In this document: piece by piece, positions 1-11,967 of the stretch
Position numbering within the stretch: the first letter of the stretch is position 1
Layout of the letters: every line of letters begins with the position of its first letter
Source of the DNA: Bacillota bacterium
GTDB lineage: Bacteria; Bacillota; Sulfobacillia; JAMCWA01
Assembly (NCBI GenBank): GCA_023475165.1
Contig: JAMCWA010000060.1
Location: forward strand, 1-64,000
Direction: 5' to 3'
Length of the DNA: 64,000 bases
The notes under the pieces: generated by a model
The model's input: the letters and a program-made list of their open reading frames with translations, nothing else
Told to the model about the DNA's origin: nothing
Database searches by the model: none
Translations under genes and position numbers: made by a program

Positions 1-1
1 A

Positions 2-529
2 AGAAACCACTATCGCTGGTTCAAGGTGGCGTGCTGGGTTCACGAAAAGAAGGCCTGGCAAGAGGGCTACGCTCCAGCCCAGTCCCTGTCCACGGGAGAA
101 ATCTACCTGCCTAAACTGGGGATACCCACACCGGACGGGAAGGGATGCCTGGTCCGCCTTCTCCGGCCAACGGGCTGCTATTCCTCCTCTGGCCAGTTGG
201 TCAGGATACAGGCGGAGGGACCAGTTCACTCTTATACCCAGGTTCTCGTGCCCTATGCCCCGGCTTCTGATTCTACGAAGAGATTCGAAACTGAGGCCAT
301 CTTGCCCCCAAGGAGTGCCCGGCCGCGCCCGGGGTCTATCCTACCCCTCACACCAAAAACAGTGGGTCCGGGGTTCGTTTTCCCCGGTGCCCAGGGGAAC
401 TGGAACTGGCTGGGTGGGAGCGAGGCCCTGGCACCAGGCGGGAACTTCTGTTACTACGATCTGGCTCTCCAAGGACCGACTTCCGGGTATCCCTTTCTCC
501 CGGTTACCTCTGCGCCGCCCCGTGAATAG
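2..529 (+). CDS. 3' part of an unrecognised protein gene, cut by the window edge
   Basis: A frame is open from the first complete codon at position 2 to a TAG at 527-529, so it is probably the C-terminal ~175 residues of a gene beginning upstream of the window. Third codon positions are mostly G/C, as in the clear genes here, and the frame ends 30 nt before the comA-family start. I recognise no family. The visible protein is rich in Pro, Gly, Tyr and Trp, with a hydrophobic aromatic stretch near the end (NWNWLGGSEALAPGGNFCYY). It may be co-transcribed with the next gene. The alternative is chance open frame in GC-rich DNA, which I cannot exclude. Confidence 0.4.
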   Translation, partial: RNHYRWFKVACWVHEKKAWQEGYAPAQSLSTGEIYLPKLGIPTPDGKGCLVRLLRPTGCYSSSGQLVRIQAEGPVHSYTQVLVPYAPASDSTKRFETEAILPPRSARPRPGSILPLTPKTVGPGFVFPGAQGNWNWLGGSEALAPGGNFCYYDLALQGPTSGYPFLPVTSAPPRE

Positions 530-559
530 TCTATAGGAGGAATGGCTGGAGGTGAAAAC

Positions 560-1417
560 ATGTTCGGCAATGGAAACAAGGCCAAGGCCTGGGTAGGAGT
601 CTTTGATTACCCCATTCCCGGCCGCAAAACTAAGCCCCGTCAGGAAGGTCTGACCATGCTCATCGACAAGGGCCTGGGGCTGGCTGAAACCAGGGATCTC
701 CTGGAGCTGGCCGGTGATTACATAGACTTCCTGAAGCTTTCCTTCGGTTCCTCGGCCCTTTACTCAAGAGAGCTCCTGGAAGAAAAGATCGCCCTCCTCC
801 GCTCTCTTGATCTTCATGTTTATCCCGGCGGGACCTTTCTGGAAGTGGCCATCCTGCAAGGTCGTCTGAAGGACTTCCTGGCTCGGGCCAGGGAATTGGG
901 TTTTACTGCCCTGGAAGTCTCCGACGGCACCATCCAGCTGGACGAAAAGCGGCGGGAAGAAGCCATCAAGTCGGCCCGCGATAGTGGTTTCTTGGTCTTA
1001 ACCGAGGTCGGCAAGAAGGATTTGAGGGAAAACCCTGACTTCTCAACCCTCCTGGATATGATCGCCCAGGATCTCTCCTGGGGAGCATTCAAGGTTACCC
1101 TGGAAGCCCGCGAGTCAGGTAAGGGTGTCGGGATATTTGATCGAGAAGGTAACATAAAATGGGGACAGCTCGAAGCAATAGCCAGCTCCTTCTCCCCCGA
1201 AGACATCTTTTGGGAGGCGCCCCTGAAGAATCAACAAGAAGAACTAATCCTACGCTTTGGTCCCAACGTCAACCTGGGCAACGTGCAGGTCTTCGATATC
1301 CTTTCCGTGGAGGCCCTGCGGGTGGGATTGCGCAGCGACACGCTGAAGGAAGCTCACCGCTTCCGTTCCGGCGAAGAGCGCGAGTTTCCCCGACCGGTAT
1401 TGGTCCAGGCCAGATGA
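560..1417 (+). CDS. comA: Phosphosulfolactate synthase (ComA) family protein
   Basis: The 285-residue product matches the ComA family, TIM-barrel enzymes that add sulfite to phosphoenolpyruvate to give phosphosulfolactate, the first step of one coenzyme M route. Family-like stretches are GLTMLIDKGLGL near the start, YIDFLKLSFGSS, HVYPGGTFLEVA and GFTALEVSDGTI. I chose ATG 560 because GGAGGTG at 548-554 is well spaced from it; the in-frame ATG at 542 lies one base after an AGGAGG and is too close. Spore-forming Clostridia carry ComA homologues without making methane, so the physiological product (a sulfonate or a CoM-like compound) is unclear. No comB or comC neighbour is visible. A terminator hairpin follows. 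Confidence 0.8.
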   Translation: MFGNGNKAKAWVGVFDYPIPGRKTKPRQEGLTMLIDKGLGLAETRDLLELAGDYIDFLKLSFGSSALYSRELLEEKIALLRSLDLHVYPGGTFLEVAILQGRLKDFLARARELGFTALEVSDGTIQLDEKRREEAIKSARDSGFLVLTEVGKKDLRENPDFSTLLDMIAQDLSWGAFKVTLEARESGKGVGIFDREGNIKWGQLEAIASSFSPEDIFWEAPLKNQQEELILRFGPNVNLGNVQVFDILSVEALRVGLRSDTLKEAHRFRSGEEREFPRPVLVQAR

Positions 1418-1445
1418 GGGTTTTCCCGGACACTGCCTAGAAACG

Positions 1446-1477
1446 AGACCCCCTGCACCAAGAAGGTCAGGGGGTCT
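1446..1477 (+). terminator. Hairpin terminator after the comA-family gene
   Basis: A 10-bp perfect stem (AGACCCCCTG at 1446-1455 with CAGGGGGTCT at 1468-1477) closes a 12-nt loop, 28 nt after the stop codon. The tail is pyrimidine-rich (ATTCTCCTCTCC) rather than a clean T run, so termination may be incomplete. Confidence 0.6.
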
Positions 1478-1504
1478 ATTCTCCTCTCCAAAATATGAAT
1501 TTCT

Positions 1505-1736
1505 CTTGACGCTTCGGAGCCTTATCGTTCCTTGCAACTAGGCATTCTTGAGCGGTCTCGCCCTAACGATTGGGCTAAAGCGGCCAGAAGCACGATCGCC
1601 ATCAACGGCACAGACTATGGCGTCTCTTGGCTAAGGCCGCCAGAAGAATGTTCGCTATCAAGCTTTTTGAAAACTATGGCGGCTTTGTTTGGGCGGGTCA
1701 ACCACCCAAGACGGAGCCCGTCAGCAGTCTCCTAAA
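1505..1736. repeat. Modular intergenic repeat: type-1 fragment + two class C hairpin units + right end
   Basis: The left part (about 1505-1570, GACGCTTCGGAGCCTT... to CGCCCTAACGA) matches the middle of the element at 21047-21231. Two tandem class C units follow at 1573-1628 and 1629-1687. The second folds as AAGGCCGCCA with TGGCGGCTTT (one G-U pair); the first has a decayed stem. The locus ends with the shared right end (GTCAGCAGTCTCCTA) at about 1693-1736. The final CTA at 1732-1734 is also the stop codon of the HD-domain gene on the minus strand. Short frames across this region are products of the repeat and not genes. This repeat fills most of the 314-bp space between genes. Confidence 0.75.
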
Positions 1737-2283
1737 GGCCGATGCTCCCAGCGATTCCCTGCATAGCCTCCAACCCCAGCCCGAGAAATTCCTCCAGGCT
1801 GAGTCCCAGCTCGCTGCAGGACTTGATGATCTCCCGGTTGGCTCCTTTGGCGAAAGACTTTTCGCCAAAACGGTTTAGAACGAACTTGGCATCCACGGGG
1901 GCGAGTTTCTTCTCCGGGCGGATCAGGGCGGCGGCCACGATGAGGCCGGAGAGAGGATCGCAGGAATAAAGAGCCTTGCTCATCAGAGTCGTCCGAGGCA
2001 GGCCGTGTCTTTCGTTGTGGGCCTTGACAGCCTCAACGATCTCGACGTCGAAGCCTAAATCCTGTACCATTTGACCGCTGACCAGGCTGTGCCGCTCGGG
2101 GTCATCTTTGGTCATTTCATAGTCAACGTCATGGAGTAGTCCCGCCATCCCCCAACGCTCCTCATCTTCGCCAAAGTGGCGGGCCAGACGGCGCATGATG
2201 GCCTCCACCGCCAGCATGTGATTCACCAGGTTCCGGTTGACCACCTTTTCCCTGACCAGCCCGAGAGCCTCTTGACGGTTCAC
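1732..2283 (-). CDS. HD-domain metal-dependent hydrolase
   Basis: A 183-residue single-domain HD protein of the small HDIG-like type found in many Clostridia. Metal-binding residues are visible as an early His (VNHMLAVEAIM), the HD pair in GLLHDVDYEM and a later His in KAHNERHG. Such proteins are usually phosphohydrolases on nucleotides or phospho-signals; the substrate is unknown. I prefer the GTG at 2283 because GGGGGGA lies 7 nt upstream. The GTG at 2316 would also work but sits inside a hairpin and lacks a ribosome binding site. Its stop codon TAG falls inside the right end of the adjacent repeat. Confidence 0.75.
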   Translation of the reverse strand: MNRQEALGLVREKVVNRNLVNHMLAVEAIMRRLARHFGEDEERWGMAGLLHDVDYEMTKDDPERHSLVSGQMVQDLGFDVEIVEAVKAHNERHGLPRTTLMSKALYSCDPLSGLIVAAALIRPEKKLAPVDAKFVLNRFGEKSFAKGANREIIKSCSELGLSLEEFLGLGLEAMQGIAGSIGL

Positions 2284-2310
2284 GGGAAATCCCCCCAATC
2301 TAAAGTCTAA

Positions 2311-2335
2311 CTTCACCTGGTTGGGCCAGGTGAAG
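2311..2335 (-). terminator. Hairpin downstream of secG
   Basis: Perfect 10-bp stem CTTCACCTGG / CCAGGTGAAG with a 5-nt loop, 45 nt past the secG stop. On the minus strand it is followed by TTAGACTTTA, on the plus strand by TTTTCCC, so its direction is not certain. It overlaps the upstream GTG start alternative of the HD gene. Confidence 0.5.
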
Positions 2336-2379
2336 TTTTCCCAAAAACACGGCCAGTAATGTCTCTCACAATCGCAAAA

Positions 2380-2610
2380 TTAGTGATGGAGGAAGGCCAG
2401 GACCAGTGAGGTGATCATAAAGCCCACGGCCAGCCAGGTGGTAATCCGGCCCAACACCTCATCCAAACCCTTCTTCTTTCCAAAAATCGCTTCGGCCCCC
2501 CCGCCGATAGCCCCGGAGATACCGGCACTCTTGCCTGACTGCAACAAGACTGTGGTAATCAGGCCAACGGCGACGAGGAGATGTACAATTGTGGCAATCG
2601 TCATCAACAA
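2380..2610 (-). CDS. secG: Preprotein translocase subunit SecG
   Basis: The 76-residue product has the SecG layout: a first membrane helix (IVHLLVAVGLITTVLLQ), the conserved cytoplasmic loop with LLQSGKSAGISGAIGGGAE, a basic KKK segment, then a second helix (ITTWLAVGFMITSLVLAF). SecG assists SecYE and SecA in protein export across the plasma membrane. A GGGGGTGAG site upstream fits either TTG 2610 or the ATG two codons later. It lies downstream of the glycolytic genes, as in many Bacillota, but on its own transcript, since the MFS fusion gene on the plus strand lies between it and eno. Confidence 0.9.
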   Translation of the reverse strand: MLMTIATIVHLLVAVGLITTVLLQSGKSAGISGAIGGGAEAIFGKKKGLDEVLGRITTWLAVGFMITSLVLAFLHH

Positions 2611-2644
2611 GGGATCTCACCCCCAGATCGGTCAATCACATGTT

Positions 2645-2673
2645 ATTCTAACACAAGTGAAAGGAAAAAACAA
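2645..2673 (-). promoter_or_regulatory. Likely sigma-A promoter for secG
   Basis: On the minus strand TTGTTT (2673-2668), a 17-nt spacer and TAGAAT (2650-2645) precede the secG start by about 35 nt. The -10 matches 5 of 6 consensus bases; the -35 is weak. Confidence 0.4.
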
Positions 2674-2746
2674 CGCCAGGTATTCCGATGGGCCTGGCGG
2701 GAACACCCGTAAAGAAGGTCTCCCGAATGATTTAATCCAGGTTCTG

Positions 2747-2755
2747 TGGTATAAT
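2747..2755 (+). promoter_or_regulatory. Extended -10 promoter for the MFS/spermidine-synthase-like gene
   Basis: TGGTATAAT gives a perfect -10 (2750-2755) with the TG extension at 2747-2748, about 85 nt before the start codon. No good -35 is present at 17 bp, which is usual for extended -10 promoters. Confidence 0.5.
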
Positions 2756-2841
2756 GATACGAAAAGTTGGCTTCTTTGAGTCAGTTCTTCATGTAAGTTC
2801 TTCGTCGTTTAACCCCAGGGGCCCGCGAGGTGAAATAAACT

Positions 2842-4389
2842 TTGGTCTATCTTTTGGTCTTCTTGAGCGGCAGCGTCCTCATGTCTTTGGAGCTCTTGGG
2901 CAGCCGCATCCTGGCCCCCTTCTTCGGCAATTCCATTTACGTCTGGGGAAGCCTGATCGGGATCTTCCTGGCCGCCCTTTCGCTGGGCTACTTCCTGGGG
3001 GGCCTGGCGGCCGACCGCTTCCCCCTCCTGGAAGCCCTGGGCTGGCCCCTACTCCTGGCCGGACTTCTGACCTCCTTCGTCCCGGCCTTTTCGGCCAGTC
3101 TGGGACCTTCTCTCCTGGAAATGGGACTTGAGCCGCGCTCCGGTTCCCTCCTGCTCTCTCTGCTCCTCTTTTTCCTGCCCTCGGTGCTCATGGGGATGGT
3201 CTCTCCTCTGGCCATACGCCTCCAGACCTCCCGCCTCACCGCCCTTGGCTCTTCCGCTGGAACCCTTTATGCCCTGTCAACCGTTGGTAGTATCCTCGGC
3301 ACCTTCCTGACCGCCTTTTATCTCATCCCGGCCTGGGGCGTAGCTGATCTGACCCGCAGTCTGGGGTTTCTGCTGGTTCTCCTGAGCGGGGCGGCCTTTT
3401 TGGCCCGGCGGAAATGGCATAGTCTGACACTCTCCCTCGTCCTCTTGCTCTTTCTCAGCGTTGTCTGGCAGCCGTGGGCGGCCAGGAACAGCAACGTGAC
3501 CAAGAGTGACCTGCCGGTAGGCTGGAAGACCTTATACCAGGCCGACAGCCTTTATCACCACATCCGCGTAGTCGAAAGCCAAGATAGTCGCTACCTGCGT
3601 TTTGATAATTCCTGGCAAAGCGGCATGTACCTGACCGACCCTTACGCCACCCGCTTTGAGTATACGGACTTTTTCCACCTGGCTCTGGTTATCAATCCGA
3701 AAATTGAAGAGGTTCTTTTCATCGGGCTGGGGGGTGGTTCAGCCCCCAAAAAGTTCCTCAAGGATTACCCGCAGATGAAGATTGACGTGGCCGAGCTGGA
3801 CCCCGCCGTAGTGCAGGTAGCTCGCAGGTACTTCTTCCTCCCGGACGATTCATCCCGTTTCCACGTCCGGGCTCAGGACGGTCGGGTTTTCCTACAGAAC
3901 TCTTCCCGGCAGTACGACCTCATTGTCCTGGACGCTTACTATGCCGACTCCATCCCCTTTCACTTGACCACCCAGGAGTTTCTTTCCGAGCTAAAAGCCC
4001 ATCTGAAACCAGGGGGGCTGGTAGCAGCCAACCTCATCGGGGCGCTTCAGGGAAATGGGAGCGGTGTCTTCCGTGCCCTCTACCGGACCTTTGCCGCCGT
4101 CTTCCCCACCCGTTACCTCTTCCCCGTTCTCTGGGAGAAGAACAACGATCCGGCCTCCCTGCGCAACATTATTCTGGTAGCCGGGGAAGGCCAACCCCTG
4201 GTTCGAGAGGTCTTTATAAGAAAGGCGGCTGATATGGCCAAAGGTGGCCAGATCAAGGTGCCCAGACTGGCCGATTACGCCGCCAGTCTTTACCAAAAGC
4301 CACTGGAGGTTGAGGACGTGCCTTTACTGACGGACGATCACGCCCCAGTGGATAACCTCCTTCCCTTTGAGCCAAAGCCGCCCAGGTAG
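2842..4389 (+). CDS. Membrane protein with spermidine-synthase-like methyltransferase-fold domain
   Basis: The 515-residue protein starts with about seven hydrophobic helices (residues ~1-210, with the family stretch ELLGSRILAPFFGNSIYVWG) and ends in a Rossmann domain (~230-500). The nucleotide loop is LFIGLGGGSAPKKF and the acidic strand DVAELDPAVV. This is the fused MFS/spermidine-synthase-like family. The active-site strand reads DLIVLDAYYADSIPFHL rather than the DSTDP-type motif of true spermidine synthases, so polyamine synthesis should not be assumed. The start is TTG 2842 behind GAGGTGA. It is transcribed away from secG, on its own promoter. Confidence 0.75.
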   Translation: MVYLLVFLSGSVLMSLELLGSRILAPFFGNSIYVWGSLIGIFLAALSLGYFLGGLAADRFPLLEALGWPLLLAGLLTSFVPAFSASLGPSLLEMGLEPRSGSLLLSLLLFFLPSVLMGMVSPLAIRLQTSRLTALGSSAGTLYALSTVGSILGTFLTAFYLIPAWGVADLTRSLGFLLVLLSGAAFLARRKWHSLTLSLVLLLFLSVVWQPWAARNSNVTKSDLPVGWKTLYQADSLYHHIRVVESQDSRYLRFDNSWQSGMYLTDPYATRFEYTDFFHLALVINPKIEEVLFIGLGGGSAPKKFLKDYPQMKIDVAELDPAVVQVARRYFFLPDDSSRFHVRAQDGRVFLQNSSRQYDLIVLDAYYADSIPFHLTTQEFLSELKAHLKPGGLVAANLIGALQGNGSGVFRALYRTFAAVFPTRYLFPVLWEKNNDPASLRNIILVAGEGQPLVREVFIRKAADMAKGGQIKVPRLADYAASLYQKPLEVEDVPLLTDDHAPVDNLLPFEPKPPR

Positions 4390-4419
4390 AAATAAGGGTA
4401 GTCCCTCATTCCGCCTGTG

Positions 4420-4560
4420 GCCGCACCCTAAAGGAATGAAACAGATGCAGTGTGGCAACGGTCGGGCGATTGCCGGCGGAGTGCTTTCACCAAGCCGGGC
4501 ACCGCATCCGGCGAAGCGAGGCCCGAAGTCCGGATGTCTCCAAGATGATTCTTCGGCCGT
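4420..4560 (-). repeat. Partial class B repeat element
   Basis: The stretch from about 4430 (GGAATGAAACAG) through CGGGCGATTGCCGGCGGAG, CCGGGCACCGCATCCGGC and GAAGCGAGGCCCG is the reverse complement of the right half of the class B element at 58360-58663. Only that half is present; the AAACAAACCAGCTACTTCC end is missing. It separates the plus-strand fusion gene from the end of eno. Confidence 0.7.
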
Positions 4561-4567
4561 TTCCTCT

Positions 4568-7503
<2,936 letters not shown>

Positions 7504-7544
7504 CTGCGATCCTTCCTTCTGATCGGAAACTTCGCCGGCACTTA

Positions 7545-7602
7545 CCCTGAAACAAACCAGCTACTTCCAGGGCGCCGGCGGCAGCCTGGGGGACGGCCTT
7601 AT
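7545..7602 (+). repeat. Class B repeat end inside the glycolytic operon
   Basis: CCCTGAAACAAACCAG (7545-7560) followed by CTACTTCCAGGGCGCCG matches the left end of the class B element at 58360 almost base for base. It is cut off after about 35 bp and occupies the tpiA-gpmI spacer. The operon is otherwise tightly packed, so this looks like an insertion remnant tolerated between co-transcribed genes. Confidence 0.75.
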
Positions 7603-8367
7603 TCAGAAATTAACGATGGCCGCGAAGGTTTCCGGAGAGAGGCTGGCTCCACCTACCAGGGCACCGTCAATATCTGCTTCCCTCATAAAGGAGCCAATGT
7701 TCATTGCAGTAACGCTGCCACCGTACTGAATCCTCACCCTTTCCGCGACCGGGACACCGAAAAGTTCACCTACGGTACGTCGCAACCAAGCAGCCACCAT
7801 CTGGGCGTCAGCCGGCTGAGCGGAGCGCCCCGTCCCGATCGCCCAGACCGGTTCATAAGCAATGACTAACTTGGTAACAGCGGCCGGAGGTGAACTTTTC
7901 GGTGTCCCGTTCATCTGGCGCAGGACTACTTCCTCCGTGCGCCCGGTTTCGCGTTCCGCCAGGGTTTCCCCAACACAGAGGATGGGTAAGAGATCATGGG
8001 CCACGGCCGCCTTCAGCTTTTGGTTCACCATCTCATCCGTCTCGGCAAAGTGTTGGCGCCGCTCCGAGTGCCCCACAATCACATGCTGGCAACCGGCGTC
8101 CTTAAGCATCAGGGGGGAGACCTCACCGGTGAAGGCTCCCTTTTCCGCCCAGTGCAGGTTCTGCGCCCCCAGCTTGACCCAACTGCCTTCCAAGGCTTCT
8201 TTCACCGCTCTCAGGTACGGAAAGGATGGACAGATCACCACCTCGCGGTCTTCCCGTCCCTGAACCCGGGGTAAAAAGTCCGAGATAAAGCCGATGGCCT
8301 CCGCCGTGACTTGGTTCATTTTCCAGTTAGCCGCCAGGATTACCCGACGTCCTCTAACGTCCCCCAA
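7603..8367 (-). CDS. tpiA: Triosephosphate isomerase
   Basis: The 254-residue protein interconverts dihydroxyacetone phosphate and glyceraldehyde 3-phosphate. Catalytic residues are Lys16 (ANWKMN), His100 (VGHSERR) and Glu172 (AYEPVWAIGTG), with the phosphate-binding IQYGGSV and DGALVGGASL near the end. I set the start at TTG 8367, which follows AAGGGGTGA with 5-nt spacing and gives the normal TIM N-terminus. The frame stays open upstream across pgk, but that part is not TIM. It begins 46 nt after the pgk stop. Confidence 0.95.
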   Translation of the reverse strand: MGDVRGRRVILAANWKMNQVTAEAIGFISDFLPRVQGREDREVVICPSFPYLRAVKEALEGSWVKLGAQNLHWAEKGAFTGEVSPLMLKDAGCQHVIVGHSERRQHFAETDEMVNQKLKAAVAHDLLPILCVGETLAERETGRTEEVVLRQMNGTPKSSPPAAVTKLVIAYEPVWAIGTGRSAQPADAQMVAAWLRRTVGELFGVPVAERVRIQYGGSVTAMNIGSFMREADIDGALVGGASLSPETFAAIVNF

Positions 8368-8413
8368 GTTTGTCACCCCTTTCTGGACGAGCCCTTTTGA
8401 CGCGCCTGGAAAT

Positions 8414-9595
8414 CTATTTCTCCTGAAGCGCCGCCACCCCTGGCAACGCCTTGCCCTCAATGAATTCCAGGGAGGCCCCGCCTCCCGTGGAGATGTGGGT
8501 GATCTGGTCGGCCACCCCGGCCTTTTCCACGGCCGCCACGGAATCGCCGCCGCCGATGACGGTCCGGGCGTTGGCTGCCGCCACCGCCCGGGCGATAGCC
8601 AAGGTTCCGGCGGCAAAGGGTTCCAGCTCGAAGACGCCCATAGGTCCGTTCCAAAAGACGGTTGCGGCCTGACTAATGGCCTGGCCAAACCGCTCCGCGC
8701 TGGTCGGGCCGATATCCAGGGCCGTCCAATCGCCGGGAATCTGGTCCGGAGCCACAACCCGCCTTTCGGCCTCGGCCGAGAAGGAACTGGCTACCACCAC
8801 ATCCACTGGCAAGAGCGCCTCGACACCTTTAGACCGTGCCCGCTCCATGATTCGCTGAGCCACGGGAACCTCGTCGGCTTCCGACAGAGACTTCCCCACA
8901 GACCAGCCCCGGGCCAAAAAGAAGGTGTTGGCCATCCCGCCCCCGATGACGAGGGTGTCCACCTTCTCCACCAGGCTCTCCAGGACCCCAATTTTGTCGG
9001 AGACCTTGGCCCCGCCGATAATGGCCAGGAAGGGCCGGCGAGGGTCTTCCAGGATCTCTCCCAGGGCTCGGATCTCCCTTTCCATGAGCAAACCGGCCAC
9101 TGCCGGGAGATACTGCGCCACTCCGGTCGTGGAAGCGTGGGCCCGGTGGGCCGCCCCAAAGGCATCGTTCACATAAAGGTCGGCCAGTTCCGCCAACTGA
9201 CGGGCAAAACCCGGATCATTTTTCTCTTCCTCCGGATGAAAGCGAACATTCTCCAGGAGGATGACCTCCCCCTGGCCCGCCCGGTCCACCGCCTCTTTTA
9301 CCGCAGGGCCGACACAATCAGCGAGTTTTCTTACCGGTAGCCCAAGGAGTTCCTGCAGACGTCGTCCCACCTCGGTGAGACGGTATTTTTCTTCCGGCCC
9401 GCCCTTGGGGCGTCCAAAGTGGGAAGCCAGGATTACCGTAGCCCCCTTATCCAGCAGATAGCGGATAGTGGGCAAAGCCCCTCGGATCCGGCTGTCATCG
9501 GTGATCGCCCCCGCCTTGTCTACCGGAACATTGAAATCCACCCGTACCAGGACCCTCTTGCCAGCCGGGTCCACATCGCGGATCGTCTTTTTCAA
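8414..9595 (-). CDS. pgk: Phosphoglycerate kinase
   Basis: A 393-residue kinase making ATP and 3-phosphoglycerate from 1,3-bisphosphoglycerate. Seen are [10 protein letters not shown] near residue 15, the substrate loop SHFGRPKG, the first-domain [17 protein letters not shown]-type segment, [15 protein letters not shown], and the C-terminal nucleotide loop [13 protein letters not shown] with [13 protein letters not shown]. The start is TTG 9595 behind AGGTGGTGA. Third gene of the CggR operon. Confidence 0.97.
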   Translation of the reverse strand: MKKTIRDVDPAGKRVLVRVDFNVPVDKAGAITDDSRIRGALPTIRYLLDKGATVILASHFGRPKGGPEEKYRLTEVGRRLQELLGLPVRKLADCVGPAVKEAVDRAGQGEVILLENVRFHPEEEKNDPGFARQLAELADLYVNDAFGAAHRAHASTTGVAQYLPAVAGLLMEREIRALGEILEDPRRPFLAIIGGAKVSDKIGVLESLVEKVDTLVIGGGMANTFFLARGWSVGKSLSEADEVPVAQRIMERARSKGVEALLPVDVVVASSFSAEAERRVVAPDQIPGDWTALDIGPTSAERFGQAISQAATVFWNGPMGVFELEPFAAGTLAIARAVAAANARTVIGGGDSVAAVEKAGVADQITHISTGGGASLEFIEGKALPGVAALQEK

Positions 9596-9636
9596 AAAAA
9601 ATCACCACCTGCTTACTGCGGTCCGCCACGATACGC

Positions 9637-10659
<1,023 letters not shown>

Positions 10660-10686
10660 TCAGGATTTAATCGTACCTTCGCCACC

Positions 10687-11775
10687 TCAAGCTGGTTCAG
10701 GAGGTAGGTTCTTTCCCGGGAAGCCCTCCCTCAATTCCCTCATCCTGCGGGCCGCCCCTTCGTCGGTCACCAGAAAATGGTGCCGCCCGGCCAACAAGAC
10801 ACTTCTGATGGCAGAAGCCTTACCGGCTCCGCCCGCTACCGCCATTCGGAGGGAGATCTCCGGCAAGTCCTCAAAACGCAAACCGGCGCTGGGCACCGCC
10901 TGTACCACCTCCCCCATCTGAGAAAAGTAATATCCAAAGGCCTCCCCCAAAGCCCCTCGCCGGCGTAATTCCTCAATCTCCCGGGTTGATATCCCCCGGC
11001 GGCGGGCCATCTCCTCCGCCATCCCAATGCCGTGCACCAAAATCTGCGCGGATCGGATCAGGTCCAGGATCTCTTGCAGATGCGGGTCCTGAGCCAGGGC
11101 TAAGGCACTCTCCTCGGAAAGGTTGTCCGGTAGGTGCAGGAGACGGTAACCGGCCCCCAGGCGGCGAGCTAACTCCACAGCGATGGTGTTGGCCTGAATC
11201 TCGATCTCCTCACCCAGTCCACCGCGGGCCGGCACCACGGTTAACTCTCTGGTGATGGCTAAGGGGGTCGCCGCCCGGGCCACCTCGGCCATGGTCGTAC
11301 CACCGGAGACTGCCAGCACCAGCCTATCCGTAAAACCCAACCGGGGATCTTCCAAGACACGCCTTAAGATTCTCGCCGCCGCTCGTCCCAGGTGTCTCTT
11401 GGTCCCCAGCTGCCGACCCGAATCGTCCGGCACGATGATAACCTTCTCCAGGTTGAACTCGGAGCGCAACTCTTCGGCCAGTCTCTCGCCGCCCTTGAGC
11501 CCAATTATGTATTCGTTAAGACGGTCGAGAAGGTCTTCGCCTTCCTGGGTCAGGGTGACCCCACGCAGATCCTGATTCAGGAGCCCCTGCTCTTTCAAGA
11601 AATCCATCTGGCTCCGGAGTCCACGCTCGTTAATCCCGAGAAGGCCGGTCAGACTGCGCCGGCCGACTGGCCCCCAGGTCAGCACGGCCCTGAGGATGTC
11701 GTGGCGGGTGCGAATCACCTCTATAAGTTCGGGGGCCACTAATCTTTGCAGCTTATAAAGATCATCAACTTCCAC
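10687..11775 (-). CDS. cggR: Central glycolytic genes regulator CggR
   Basis: A SorC/DeoR-family repressor of about 362 residues. The N-terminal region (~20-65) is a winged helix (RHDILRAVLTWGPVGRRSLTGLLGINERGLRSQ). The rest is the sugar-phosphate-binding domain with AVSGGTTMAEVARA, VVPARGGLGEE and a C-terminal SAIRSVLLAGRHHFLVTDEGAARRM segment. In relatives, fructose-1,6-bisphosphate releases it from DNA. I chose GTG 11775, preceded by GGAGGGG, over the more upstream TTG 11793, which has no ribosome binding site. A matching promoter and operator lie just upstream. Confidence 0.9.
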   Translation of the reverse strand: MEVDDLYKLQRLVAPELIEVIRTRHDILRAVLTWGPVGRRSLTGLLGINERGLRSQMDFLKEQGLLNQDLRGVTLTQEGEDLLDRLNEYIIGLKGGERLAEELRSEFNLEKVIIVPDDSGRQLGTKRHLGRAAARILRRVLEDPRLGFTDRLVLAVSGGTTMAEVARAATPLAITRELTVVPARGGLGEEIEIQANTIAVELARRLGAGYRLLHLPDNLSEESALALAQDPHLQEILDLIRSAQILVHGIGMAEEMARRRGISTREIEELRRRGALGEAFGYYFSQMGEVVQAVPSAGLRFEDLPEISLRMAVAGGAGKASAIRSVLLAGRHHFLVTDEGAARRMRELREGFPGKNLPPEPA

Positions 11776-11867
11776 CAAAAGCCCCTCCGCCAAAAGGGAG
11801 ATGGGTCATGTTGCCGGGCTTTGACCTCATTCAATCAGAGATTGCCCAAAAAAAGCCTTTCTAAAAC

Positions 11868-11905
11868 CGGGACAATTTTGTTACCGCTACCCACTTTTCT
11901 GTCCC
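11868..11905 (-). promoter_or_regulatory. Probable CggR operator
   Basis: On the minus strand GGGACA (11905-11900) and TGTCCCG (11874-11868) form an inverted pair, with the core GTGGGTAGCGGTAAC between. GGGACA...TGTC half sites are the known hallmark of CggR binding sites. The site covers the expected transcription start, directly downstream of the -10, where a repressor would block initiation. Confidence 0.65.
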
Positions 11906-11909
11906 ATCC

Positions 11910-11938
11910 ATTATAAAAAAAATAGATGCTTTAGGCAA
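11910..11938 (-). promoter_or_regulatory. Sigma-A promoter of the cggR glycolytic operon
   Basis: On the minus strand TTGCCT (11938-11933), a 17-nt spacer and a perfect TATAAT (11915-11910), with the CggR operator immediately after. It begins just past the rpoN stop codon at 11968. Confidence 0.7.
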
Positions 11939-11967
11939 GAAGGTTTCATCCCTTTTGACGCCCCTTC

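Noticed and set aside
1532-1878. Short open frames in the repeats sharing AKAARR-like peptides, also near 4367, 29420, 44770, 45988 and 58265
   Set aside because: They occur only where the repeats occur, lack ribosome binding sites and run in several frames; the similarity comes from the repeat DNA.
2842-4389. True spermidine synthase (SpeE)
   Set aside because: The catalytic DSTDP-type motif is absent and the domain is fused to a membrane region.
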